From Paenibacillus_E qinlingensis (GTDB lineage: Bacteria > Bacillota > Bacilli > Paenibacillales > NBRC-103111): a DNA stretch of 64,000 nt. Location of the stretch: positions 186,001-250,000 of the forward strand of contig NZ_JAQIVH010000056.1 of the NCBI RefSeq assembly GCF_028746185.1, given 5' to 3'. Positions 44,301 through 51,877 of the stretch are shown here, piece by piece (the stretch's first letter is position 1; each line of letters starts with the position of its first letter). A program made the position numbers and the translations under genes. The notes under the pieces were generated by a model. That model was not told the origin of the DNA and did no database searches. It was given only the letters and a program-made list of their open reading frames with translations.

Positions 44301-45890
44301 TTAATGGACATCGGCATAGATGGCAGCATCTACTATACATCGGGGCCAAATTTATACAAGCTGCCCGTTCGGATCGCACAAGCGTCTATTACGATGGACC
44401 ATATTACTCTCACTGAAGGAACAAGTGAACCTATCCTTGCTTCTGGTCTTCTAGAGAACGGATTGCCAGCGATTTTGGCGGGAAGCACCCTCACATATAC
44501 CAGCAGTGACCCAACCGTGCTAACCATCGTAAATGGTCAGGTAAAAGCGATTAAAGAAGGAACGGCAAGTGTATATGCGGACATTACATTAAACGGGAAA
44601 ACCAAACGATCGAATACGATCAGCCTTACAGTCCAAGCTATCCCTCCTTCGGCAGATTTGAGTTCCATTAGCTTAAGTAGCGGCCCGCTGAATGAATCTT
44701 TTTCTCGTGAAGCGACTAGCTATACACAAAGCGTGGCGGCAGGCGTATCGGCAATATCGGTGACGGCATCCGTTTATGATACAGCTTACGCTACGGTAAC
44801 TGCGAGCGTGTACAACAGCAGCAACTCGCTAGTGCTGGGTCCGCTCAGCTTAACGAGCGGGTTGGCAAGTTCTTCTCTCCCTTTGAACACTGGGGACAAT
44901 ACGATTAAACTCATCGTCACAGCAAGAGACGGATCGACGAAAGCATATACTGTCCTAGTAAAGCGCGCATTGTCGGGGAATGAGACCCCTCCGGCAACCT
45001 CCGTTAAGGTTGAGTTGAAGGACAGCACGGGCCAACCGCTTAGCGGTGGCGTCGTTAGTTATTATGACGGTGGCTGGAAAGAGTTTGGCGTCACCGACAC
45101 ATCTGGTGCGGTCAGTAAACCCTTATCAAACAAAAGCTATACCTTCGCTATCATTTACGAGGGTACGCGCAATGAGTTGACACAAAATACGGGCACAAGC
45201 TCTACTATTACGTTTCAAACTGTGAACACCCAAGTTCAGTTTACGAACAGCCAAGGCCTTCCACAAGCAGAGGGAACCGTTTCCTATTATGGCGGAGGAT
45301 GGCGAACGTTCGGTTCAATAAGTGCTGGCGCAGCCAACAAAGAATTGTTGGCTGGCTCCTACACATTTGCCATCAATTATGATGGAGCTGTCAATCAAAA
45401 AGTTCAGCACATTGGAACAGATCCCCTGCTAGTATTCCAAACTGTTCAGGTTAAGGTCAACCTTAAGAATAGCCTTGGCACCCCGCTAAGCGGCGGGAGT
45501 ATTAGTTATTACGCGGGAAGCTGGAAGTCCTTAGGCATGACGGATATCGCTGGGGAAGCCGGCAAAGAAATGCTCGCGAATTCGTATACCTTTGCAATGA
45601 ATTATGAAGGAACCTTGAACCAGAGAGTACAGCAAGTGGGGACAGATCCCACTGTTGCCTTCCAAACCATTCGTGTTAACGCACAATTAAAGGATGCACA
45701 AGGTAATCCGCTCGACGGCGCTATCTCGTATTACGGGGGAAGCTGGCGTGCTTTCGGAGCGACAACCAGCGGTGAAGCAAATAAGGAATTATTAGCTGGT
45801 ACGTACGCCTTAAGTGCCATTACCGGAGGAATTAGAAAGGAAATTATCGCTAACACGGTCACAGATCCAACTGTAGTTTTTCAATATTAA
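41349..45890 (+). CDS. Large secreted jelly-roll/beta-propeller protein with C-terminal repeats
   Basis: Secreted protein of 1513 residues. After a signal peptide (to about residue 34) come two jelly-roll carbohydrate-binding-like domains (about 36-355, each opening with a VPNSGFE/VNNPGFEE motif), a beta-propeller (about 365-1030, with repeats such as YAIDAATGEI and FDPNTLNYRT), a Big_2-like Ig domain, a cadherin-like beta-sandwich (about 1105-1210) and four tandem repeats to the end. No sortase motif or SLH domain is seen, so surface attachment is unclear. AAGG spaced eight bases before ATG 41349 is preferred over GTG 41340. It is divergent from a frameshifted paralogue and upstream of a GntR-fusion regulator. 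Enzyme activity is not evident; glycan binding or recognition is possible. Confidence 0.75.
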   Translation: MDTYKSKIFRWQHGIVGLIAILFLAFLLPSQTRAASPIEMIPVPNSGFEQNLIAGKIPSWSAFGVASSLSLSDTTVFAGSRSLKMSKPSTGGLGAESTKLAVTAGQSYEANIKLYLENYSGGTPGLWIRWYNAAGQFMNKQATFYLTNPALNTWLDVRVSGTAPDGAAYATIFPYAASSVLMTAYVDEVQFYRIDPNEVSVNNPGFEEAASGALIPGWELYPGTPTSAVSITSAQKKSGISSLRLDDTFVDKPVGLSTQAIGIHPNGRYEAKASVYLVSGGAVNLYIKFYDGADKEVGTTSRSFSTPLNTWSDVLKVEGIAPESAVKAKVLLYSGVGTLSNVYWDDISFTYKGEALVMPFAFENAINLGKATLTTTTLGGAIGNGELYFVTNGNPGTFYAIDAATGEINSQISVPGTTETWAVTVGADNNVYFAATANRNFWKFDTRPGYRNITLIGSNPVDNFVWDLDASTDGIIYGSTSPNAKVFAYDTNTQKFTDLGRMYDTEQYARGAGVTDQYLYVGIGSKKHLIRMDRSTGVKTEITMPFTGMDDFVHNITPYNGLLYVTHGTSLVVVNEQTQSVLKSVPFDSPEAYDGKISPPSPYNANLLYYRNKVSNNLWSYQVSTNTVQQVTLPNTLPEKGTKAFGWVTLSSGEQALATLYEDGKYTLYNPNDNSIQLIQVPLAREGVNIQSMAAGPDKKLYLGGFIDGLSVFNQETQSYDLQVSSPYSPHQVEEIGFLNGKTYFGAYGGARIYAYDATQPYQYGSTPTSNPKLVYTIPNIQDRPYAFTSGDNRLFIGTVPGYGNLGGSLTIYNETTGSWQSTRNVVTDQSIISLAYKNGILFGGTSIEGGLGSIPTTSHAKLFKWDVNTNTKLNEFEPTIPGLSSPRLFGGLSFGPDGLLWGIAWGTGVDGTNIYAIYALNPSTLEVVKSQLMFSNANGGSTWRGFYLRWGQDGLLYTTIARNITVFDPNTLNYRTLSDTQTNLMDIGIDGSIYYTSGPNLYKLPVRIAQASITMDHITLTEGTSEPILASGLLENGLPAILAGSTLTYTSSDPTVLTIVNGQVKAIKEGTASVYADITLNGKTKRSNTISLTVQAIPPSADLSSISLSSGPLNESFSREATSYTQSVAAGVSAISVTASVYDTAYATVTASVYNSSNSLVLGPLSLTSGLASSSLPLNTGDNTIKLIVTARDGSTKAYTVLVKRALSGNETPPATSVKVELKDSTGQPLSGGVVSYYDGGWKEFGVTDTSGAVSKPLSNKSYTFAIIYEGTRNELTQNTGTSSTITFQTVNTQVQFTNSQGLPQAEGTVSYYGGGWRTFGSISAGAANKELLAGSYTFAINYDGAVNQKVQHIGTDPLLVFQTVQVKVNLKNSLGTPLSGGSISYYAGSWKSLGMTDIAGEAGKEMLANSYTFAMNYEGTLNQRVQQVGTDPTVAFQTIRVNAQLKDAQGNPLDGAISYYGGSWRAFGATTSGEANKELLAGTYALSAITGGIRKEIIANTVTDPTVVFQY
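45000..45887 (+). repeat. Four tandem 71-76-residue domains in the large secreted protein
   Basis: Units begin at about 45000, 45228, 45450 and 45675. Each has SYY-x-G-x-W near residue 20 (for example SYYGGGWRTFG), a GxxxKEL or similar turn, a YTFAxxYxG strand and an FQT/FQY end. They are about 40-50% alike in protein; the first is the most divergent in its central part. Confidence 0.8.
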
Positions 45891-45898
45891 TGAGTAAA

Positions 45899-45940
45899 GG
45901 GGTAGTGGATCCCCGGATCCACTACCCCTTTTTCTATTTT
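45899..45940. terminator. Strong bidirectional terminator
   Basis: A perfect 14-bp stem (GGGGTAGTGGATCC / GGATCCACTACCCC) with a two-base loop and T-rich sequence after it on the plus strand, between the large secreted-protein gene and the convergent regulator gene. Confidence 0.9.
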
Positions 45941-45942
45941 TT

Positions 45943-47337
45943 TTACCCTAACTCGTCTTGCTGCAGTGCTTCTTTCAGCCTCCGGAAAACGGTTTCAAAA
46001 TCATCAAGTCTCGCCCAATATAGCTTGAATATCCGCCTCATCGTTTCCAACTCACGAAAGGTGACATTCATGTCAGAATAAAGACGGAATGTCGGTATGA
46101 TGTCCCGATACATCATAAATCTGCTAGGGCGGGACATCTCCTCCTGCCCACGCCATTCCGCGAACGCTTTAACACTCGGAAGACTAAGTGTATGACTGCG
46201 TATTTGAAGCTGCGTTTCGTCTGATAATAGAAAATCAATGAGTACCTGAGCAGCTTGTTTATGGTTGCTATGCCTATTAAGAGCAAGTCCGATCATCACC
46301 AATTGCGTTCTTGCTTCTTCCGAATAAGGAAGCGGCGCGATATCATAATCAAACCCCGCTTTACGCAAATGATTAAGGCTATAATAGCTCGTAACAATCA
46401 TGGAAGCTTTTTGCTGTACAAAGTACATTTCGCAATCGGAATCCTGTTCAGACAAATAGGAGCTTTCCGGATTCAAACCCTCAAACAATTGCAGGCTTAA
46501 GCGCATCGATTCCCGAAAGGGTTCATTGTCTACTCTCAGCTTGCCACATTCATCGCGATCAAAAACGACCTTATTTTGCAGCAGAAAGAGCGGCCAACGA
46601 TTAATCGATTGTAAATGAAAAAAAAGTCCGAACCTTTCATTTTTATGGGTCAACACACGCGCAGTGCGCTGTACATCTTCCCAACTCCAACTGCTGTCTG
46701 GCTCTTGTAGATTGGCTTCCCTGAAATGGTCTTTGTTGTAACCCAAGATAATTGGCGAAAAAGTGAATGGCTGCACATACAGATTACCAGCACGTGTAAA
46801 CGGCCTCAGTAGAAAAGGATAAACACCTTCTCTTGGTTGAAGCGGTTCCAATATTTCCTCTACGACTCCCGTATCCGTAAAAGCCTCGTAGTTCTGCAAG
46901 TTTAGCGTGAGCACATCCAGTCCATCTCTCTCCATCACTTCTTGCATATTCAGTGTAAAATACGAACTCGACAGTGGAATCATGTGAAGTTCGATATGTG
47001 GATTCTGTTTTTTAAATGTATCGACTAGTTGTAAAAGATTAACCTCCGAGGTTAGTGTCGGGTAATACCCGAACTTCAACGTCAGCTTCTCGAATAAACC
47101 TGTTCCAATGACGCGTGTGCCGATTCGTGGCACTTTTTCAATCATTTGTTGGGCGAGTAATTGATTCAACCCTTTACGTATCGAGTTTTTACTCAAGTTA
47201 TACTGCTCCGCAAGCATTAATTCGGATGGCAAGTAGTCACCGGGCTGAAGTTTTCCGGTTACGATATTATGGCGCAGAGAGGCAATCATCTCCTCCAAAC
47301 GTGTTCGAAAAGTAGATCGACTAGGTTTACCTATCAT
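45943..47337 (-). CDS. GntR regulator fused to a solute-binding-protein domain
   Basis: Cytoplasmic one-component regulator of 464 residues. Residues about 10-78 are a GntR winged helix with GDYLPSELMLAEQYNLSKNSIRKGLNQL. The remainder (about 85-464) resembles a family-1 extracellular sugar-binding protein (YPTLTSEVNLLQLVDTFKKQNPHIEL, FDYDIAPLP, QAAQVLIDFLLSD), yet it has no signal peptide or lipobox. The binding-protein fold probably acts as the intracellular ligand sensor, like LacI-type regulators but with another DNA-binding head. Next to the two large secreted proteins. It may control their promoters; no operator was identified. Confidence 0.82.
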   Translation of the reverse strand: MIGKPSRSTFRTRLEEMIASLRHNIVTGKLQPGDYLPSELMLAEQYNLSKNSIRKGLNQLLAQQMIEKVPRIGTRVIGTGLFEKLTLKFGYYPTLTSEVNLLQLVDTFKKQNPHIELHMIPLSSSYFTLNMQEVMERDGLDVLTLNLQNYEAFTDTGVVEEILEPLQPREGVYPFLLRPFTRAGNLYVQPFTFSPIILGYNKDHFREANLQEPDSSWSWEDVQRTARVLTHKNERFGLFFHLQSINRWPLFLLQNKVVFDRDECGKLRVDNEPFRESMRLSLQLFEGLNPESSYLSEQDSDCEMYFVQQKASMIVTSYYSLNHLRKAGFDYDIAPLPYSEEARTQLVMIGLALNRHSNHKQAAQVLIDFLLSDETQLQIRSHTLSLPSVKAFAEWRGQEEMSRPSRFMMYRDIIPTFRLYSDMNVTFRELETMRRIFKLYWARLDDFETVFRRLKEALQQDELG

Positions 47338-47445
47338 GAAACTTCGAACCTCCGGGTCTTTCTTTATTGGTATGTATCTGGGTTATATTATATCGTACTA
47401 ATCTGATTATTGTCATTTCAATATTCCACTCCATATGCCGTATAT

Positions 47446-48159
47446 CTATAATTTCCTTACCCGAGTAATGACGTAGATCAGTACGTAACTAATAATTAAA
47501 ACCATAAACATAAACTTGCAAAAAGTGAAAATATGATAGAGTTTACTCCTATCTGTTAACATGATAACTAATTCTTTTAATATATAACCTGGACGCATAA
47601 TCACGTCCCAACTATTCCATCGAATGAATCTGCCAATGTAGATTCCGAAACTACTTAGCAGAAGAACGAAAATAGCAAAAGACCAGCTAGCCACGGCTCC
47701 ATAAGATACTCTCACCAAATGCTGTACCGAGAAAAGCGAATACGCTCCCAGTAGAAGGCCTATCATAGCAATCGTAAATATCGTAAATAAATGCTGCCAA
47801 AAATCGACATCTGCCCAAAAACGCTTTGTTGGGTCAAAACTGTACCGAGCGAAAACATGAAGTAAATCAGTCACGAGGTAAGGTGCATTGGGATAGAAGA
47901 ATAACCATGAAGCCCCGACGACTATGCTGATTAATGCACGTGTTTTCTTACGGGTATAACTAAATATGAGATCTAGCATTACGGCAATTCCTACCGGTAC
48001 CCATGCAAGAAAAGTATCCCAAAAGATAAATAAATACGGTCTATTTCCTGACGCAGATTGGATTGTATAGACACTTAGTAAACTAATTAAAGTAGCAACA
48101 CATAGAACAATAATAAGATAAATCTTTCCTGGGTAATGTAGAGATTTAAGTTTTTCCAA
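47446..48159 (-). CDS. DUF1361 integral membrane protein
   Basis: Membrane protein of 237 residues with about six hydrophobic segments. SWLFFYPNAPYLVTDLLHV is the family's conserved stretch, followed by WGxxF-type and RWNSWDVIMRP segments. Function is unknown. The start is TTG with GGAGG six bases upstream. The nearest upstream gene is about 195 bases away across a terminator, so it is probably monocistronic. Confidence 0.8.
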   Translation of the reverse strand: MEKLKSLHYPGKIYLIIVLCVATLISLLSVYTIQSASGNRPYLFIFWDTFLAWVPVGIAVMLDLIFSYTRKKTRALISIVVGASWLFFYPNAPYLVTDLLHVFARYSFDPTKRFWADVDFWQHLFTIFTIAMIGLLLGAYSLFSVQHLVRVSYGAVASWSFAIFVLLLSSFGIYIGRFIRWNSWDVIMRPGYILKELVIMLTDRSKLYHIFTFCKFMFMVLIISYVLIYVITRVRKL

Positions 48160-48307
48160 GATTCGCCTCCAGAATTGTGATGTACTAGATATTGGTTTTT
48201 TCAGCTTTTCAAAAATATTCCATATTAGGATTCTATCATTTTATTTTGGTTTTAGTTAATATTTTACTGTTATTTTAATTTTTTAAGTTAGACTCCTTTT
48301 TGGGAAA

Positions 48308-48333
48308 TAAAAAAGACTGCCTCACGGCAGCTC
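48308..48333 (-). terminator. Intrinsic terminator of the VOC gene
   Basis: Stem CTGCC / GGCAG with a four-base loop, extended by a wobble pair, then a T run on the minus strand, 22 bases past the VOC stop. Confidence 0.7.
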
Positions 48334-48354
48334 CCATCGAATGAAATTTCGCAC

Positions 48355-48711
48355 TTAAAAGTTCCCATCCTTTATCTCAATTCGATTACCTTCTGGATCA
48401 ATAATGATGCCAATGGTTCCCCAATCGGCTCTTCTTACATCCACCTCTACACCTCTAAGCTGAAGCTCGAGCACGGTTTGGTCAAAATCATCCACATCCA
48501 TTCTTAAACATACGGAACTCTGCGCTCTTGTTTTCTCACGCTGCGATGCTACTCCCTTTCCTTCGATTAATAAGTAACTATCCCCAAAATCTAAAAATGA
48601 CAAATCTTCCTTCTGTAATCGTAATGGTAATCCAATTTGGTTTATGTAATAGTCCACTGCCTTCTCATAGTTCTCTGCAAATAAAATAATTCCCGATTCT
48701 TTAATTTTCAT
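48355..48711 (-). CDS. VOC-superfamily (glyoxalase/bleomycin-resistance-like) protein
   Basis: Small cytoplasmic protein of 118 residues with the paired beta-alpha-beta-beta-beta fold of the vicinal oxygen chelate family: AVDYYINQIGLPLRLQKED in the first half and DPEGNRIEI at the end. The metal ligands of typical dioxygenases are only partly evident (Glu in NRIEIKDG), so it may bind rather than modify a ligand. GGAGGT lies seven bases before the ATG. Monocistronic with its own terminator. Substrate unknown. Confidence 0.8.
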   Translation of the reverse strand: MKIKESGIILFAENYEKAVDYYINQIGLPLRLQKEDLSFLDFGDSYLLIEGKGVASQREKTRAQSSVCLRMDVDDFDQTVLELQLRGVEVDVRRADWGTIGIIIDPEGNRIEIKDGNF

Positions 48712-48803
48712 GGGTTATACCTCCTTTATAATAGTTATGCGCACAATTAATAAACTTACTATACATTTATGTTTATAAAGTAGCAAGAAATTTCTAGGAA
48801 CTT

Positions 48804-48836
48804 AAAAAAGACCCCCAGCAATTGGCTGAGAGTCTA
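48804..48836 (-). terminator. Intrinsic terminator of the DHFR-like gene
   Basis: Stem AGACTCTCAGC / GCTGGGGGTCT (with mismatches) and a T run on the minus strand, 10 bases past the stop. Confidence 0.75.
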
Positions 48837-48845
48837 CTTTACCCA

Positions 48846-49400
48846 TTATTTCCCGCTCAATTGATAAATGAGTTGCACAACACCGGAGGAGTATGTTCGT
48901 GTTTTTACTATCTTCAAATTTAATCTCTGTTCGATATCACTAAACAACGGTTTTCCTTCTCCTAGAATAACGGGGTGAACAGATAATCTAAATTCATCAA
49001 CAAGTCCTAAATTGATAAAAGTTGTAATAAGGCTTGCTCCACCATACAGCCATATATCTTTTCCTGGCTTTTTCTTTAATTTCATTACTTCTTCAAAAAT
49101 GTCTTCATTGATATAGAGTGCTTTACTATCCGTACTTTTTTGTGTCTTGGAAAATACATATTTTTCTTTACTATGAACTAAGCTCCACATTTCTTGATCA
49201 GAATCAGCCTGTTCAATCTCTGGCGTGAATTCTCCCCATAAATCATAGCTTTTTCTGCCATACAAGATGGTATCAATTTGGTTTAAGAACTCAATAAATC
49301 CCATTTCAGGATCCATGACACACCAATCAACTTCCCCATTTTTCCCCTCAATATATCCATCTAACGTAACTGCTAAGTCTACAATTATTTTCCGTTCCAC
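48846..49400 (-). CDS. Dihydrofolate-reductase-like protein (RibD C-terminal family)
   Basis: Cytoplasmic reductase of 184 residues with the DHFR/RibD fold: KIIVDLAVTLDGYIEGKNGE at the N-terminus, YGRKSYDLWGEF and IWLYGGASLITTFINLGLVDE, the last a NADPH-contact GG-A motif. Related to YyaP/YwjB, whose natural substrate is not established. The start is GTG with AAAGGAG nine bases upstream. It is monocistronic, with a terminator before and after it. Confidence 0.82.
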   Translation of the reverse strand: MERKIIVDLAVTLDGYIEGKNGEVDWCVMDPEMGFIEFLNQIDTILYGRKSYDLWGEFTPEIEQADSDQEMWSLVHSKEKYVFSKTQKSTDSKALYINEDIFEEVMKLKKKPGKDIWLYGGASLITTFINLGLVDEFRLSVHPVILGEGKPLFSDIEQRLNLKIVKTRTYSSGVVQLIYQLSGK

Positions 49401-49473
49401 GTGTTGTTACTCCTTTCGTTGATCTACCACTACCACTTAGTATAGACATCGAATATGTCACCTTATGTCATAA

Positions 49474-49497
49474 TAAAAAGCCGCGTTAAACGCGGCT
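49474..49497 (-). terminator. Intrinsic terminator of the 53-residue gene
   Basis: Perfect seven-base GC-rich stem AGCCGCG / CGCGGCT, five-base loop and a T run on the minus strand. Confidence 0.85.
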
Positions 49498-49529
49498 GGG
49501 TTTTGAAATATAGTTATTTCGGAGATTTG

Positions 49530-49691
49530 TTAAGCTTTCTTAATTGTGTAAAAACCAAAGCGTTCGATTTCTTCAAGAGCTTTACTTCCAAATGACTCTA
49601 CAAGCTCATCGGATCGGATTTTGGTTCCCCCTAGTGTAAGCCCGTCCCAGCGTACAATTCGACCGTCCTTAACCAAAAAATAATCATCCAT
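49530..49691 (-). CDS. Small hypothetical protein, 53 residues
   Basis: A short frame with ATG preceded seven bases upstream by GGGAGG and followed by a perfect intrinsic terminator. The protein is soluble and mixed in charge, with VKDGRIVRWDGLTLGGTKI and a C-terminal amphipathic helix. I recognise no family. The ribosome site and terminator support a real gene. No promoter was identified in the 258 gene-free bases upstream, which hold only a weak ATGCAGA/TCTGCAT repeat. Confidence 0.65.
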   Translation of the reverse strand: MDDYFLVKDGRIVRWDGLTLGGTKIRSDELVESFGSKALEEIERFGFYTIKKA

Positions 49692-49949
49692 ATTATAGCC
49701 TCCCGAATTAATATTTTGGATATCTCTGTGTGCATGGATACGCAGAGCATGAGGTTGCCCTATCCATATTTTAACACACTATGACTAAGGAAACATAACG
49801 AACATTTAAAGATGCAGAAACTCTGCATTTATTACTAGGTTAACCACTTTTTACGTATTTCACCACATTTGAAATCATAAGTTTCCGATACTGGAAGGCC
49901 GCCGATTTTTTTACACGACAGCCTGTTGTATAAGGTGCGTTTAGTAACA

Positions 49950-50690
49950 TTATTTCAATAACAAATTTTTCTCATAGGCAACCCCGCAGGAGCAGCGAGC
50001 TCTACCGAATAACAGATGATAAGAATGAGGAAACTCCCGGTTTACCCGTTGGACTTCACGTGCAAATTCAACTTGATCCTTGGGCACTCTGCGAAGGGAG
50101 TCTGCTTTCGCTTGCGTATCCACATGCGCGCCAGGCGGAACGAATCGATTAGGCGCTATTTTTACTCCGCCGGTAACTACGGCATCCATCGATATAACTG
50201 ACCCATGACCAATAAAGGCATTAAATATGATAGATTTGAATCCTACGAATACTTTTTCCCCAATAAAACAAGGACCATGAATGAGTGCCCCATGAGCAAT
50301 GGAGACACTGTTAGCGAGGTAGATCGAGTACTTTTTGTTATCGACCAAGATATATTCGTGAGCGAGACCATGTAAGACGACCCCATCTTGAATATTCGTA
50401 TTCTCACCGATATAAAAAGGCGTTCCTTCATCTGCACGTAAAGTAGCATTTGGTGCTATATATATTTTTTTACTAAGGGTTACATCACCAACAACACTGG
50501 CATACTGGCTGATAAAAGCCGTGTTATGAATGTTTGGGAAACGTTGTTCGGGTGTGAATGATGTAATTGGATTCGGACTGATGTAGCGAGCAAACAAGTT
50601 AAAGGGCCCGCGAGGCAAATCGCCACTAGATTTCTTAATTCTAATCTTATTCATGAATACAGGTTTCCAAAGATTTCTGACCTTAGTCAT
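49950..50690 (-). CDS. Gamma-class carbonic anhydrase-like protein
   Basis: Left-handed beta-helix (hexapeptide repeat) protein of 246 residues, probably trimeric, related to Cam-type carbonic anhydrases that convert CO2 to bicarbonate. The hexapeptide core runs about 55-195. Candidate zinc ligands are His in GVVLHGLAH and two in SIAHGALIHG; the acidic loop with ADEGTPFYIG is also present. The N-terminal 45 residues are an extension. A C-terminal RCSCGVAYEK carries two Cys that might bind metal. AGGAGTG lies before the ATG. It is monocistronic, without a signal peptide. Activity as a carbonic anhydrase is likely but not certain. Confidence 0.82.
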   Translation of the reverse strand: MTKVRNLWKPVFMNKIRIKKSSGDLPRGPFNLFARYISPNPITSFTPEQRFPNIHNTAFISQYASVVGDVTLSKKIYIAPNATLRADEGTPFYIGENTNIQDGVVLHGLAHEYILVDNKKYSIYLANSVSIAHGALIHGPCFIGEKVFVGFKSIIFNAFIGHGSVISMDAVVTGGVKIAPNRFVPPGAHVDTQAKADSLRRVPKDQVEFAREVQRVNREFPHSYHLLFGRARCSCGVAYEKNLLLK

Positions 50691-50778
50691 AGTTTCACTC
50701 CTAGAAGATTTCTGCGTGTCTTACATTAAGCTATTCAGGATATAGGCGAATGTCACAGATCCGTCCACTTACATAGCA

Positions 50779-50824
50779 AAAAAAGCCCTAATGCACGGCA
50801 ATGAGTAACCGGGGCACTATGGGC
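50779..50824 (-). terminator. Terminator of the sulfated-glycan operon
   Basis: Imperfect stem (AGCCC-AGTGC paired with GTGCA-GGGCT) with seven T on the minus strand, 19 bases past the dehydrogenase stop. Confidence 0.7.
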
Positions 50825-50842
50825 TTACTAAATCACTCACAC

Positions 50843-51877
50843 CTAAACGTTCGTTTCACAATCAATCATGACGTGGATCGTGTCCCCTTTATGCTCATTG
50901 CGCAGCTTAAACGCTTCGGCAATGTTACTTAAGTGAACCACATGCGTAATCATTTCCTCCGTATTAACCAATCCATCCAGCACAAGCTGCAAGCCTCTAT
51001 CAAAATAATGACGATTATCGATATCTCGCTTCGGTTCGGTTGAGAAAATGTCCAGTCTCTTCTTATGAACTTTAAAGAAATCGACCGGCTTATGGCAAGT
51101 ACCAATACACCCGTACATGATAATACGCCCATTCTGGGAAGCCGCATCAATGGCATCAACCATTCCGTCCCCCTCCAGCAAGCAAGGAATGACGACATCG
51201 AAACCATCCGGGAAGTCTTTACCCACAATATCCATCGTATTCGCATCTGAAGAGGGGAGCTTATAGGTATGAGTTGCTCCATACTTGCGAGCCAGTTCCA
51301 GCTTCTCGTCGAATAAATCCGTTACGATAAGGTTACGAGGACTGTACAAGCTAACTACCTGCGTCATCACCAAGCCGCTGACACCTTGTCCGGTAATTAG
51401 CACATTTTTGTGAGGAGAGATATCGCCAAGTTCTGCCGCATGAATAATGCCGGGCAGCACTTCAATGAGCGAACCTTCAATGAGAGGCAGCGTCTGCGGA
51501 AGAACTTTTACAGAAAAAGGCGTACAGCAAACATATTCAGCAAAGGCCCCCCAAATATAACGTAATGCAACAGGATCCCCCACCTTAAGGCCAATCACAT
51601 TGGGTCCTACTTTATCAATAACGCCAGCTACTTCGTGGCCTAGCCGTGTTGGATAGGAGACAAACTCTGGCTCACGAGCACCGCGAAAAACTTCTACATC
51701 GCTGCCGCAAATGCCAACCCACTTCACCTTTACCCGTACTTCCCCTTCAACGGGCTCGGGAATTAGTGCTCTTTTTAACGTAATATTCCCAATATCTTCT
51801 ACAACTGCACAAAGCTGCGTACCCTCACCATCATAATCGACCAGCTGCATGGGAGGAACTGACATTTTTCTAACCAT
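50843..51877 (-). CDS. Medium-chain zinc-type alcohol/polyol dehydrogenase
   Basis: Cytoplasmic NAD(P)-dependent oxidoreductase of 344 residues. Catalytic zinc ligands appear as Cys in VGICGSDVEV and His-Glu in RLGHEVAG. The nucleotide-binding fold shows GQGVSGLVMTQVV. The structural-zinc loop with four Cys of classical alcohol dehydrogenases is missing. In this position it probably oxidises a sugar or sugar alcohol released from the imported glycan. GGAG lies eight bases before the ATG, and its start overlaps the end of the SGNH gene by eight bases. Last gene of the operon. Confidence 0.85.
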   Translation of the reverse strand: MVRKMSVPPMQLVDYDGEGTQLCAVVEDIGNITLKRALIPEPVEGEVRVKVKWVGICGSDVEVFRGAREPEFVSYPTRLGHEVAGVIDKVGPNVIGLKVGDPVALRYIWGAFAEYVCCTPFSVKVLPQTLPLIEGSLIEVLPGIIHAAELGDISPHKNVLITGQGVSGLVMTQVVSLYSPRNLIVTDLFDEKLELARKYGATHTYKLPSSDANTMDIVGKDFPDGFDVVIPCLLEGDGMVDAIDAASQNGRIIMYGCIGTCHKPVDFFKVHKKRLDIFSTEPKRDIDNRHYFDRGLQLVLDGLVNTEEMITHVVHLSNIAEAFKLRNEHKGDTIHVMIDCETNV

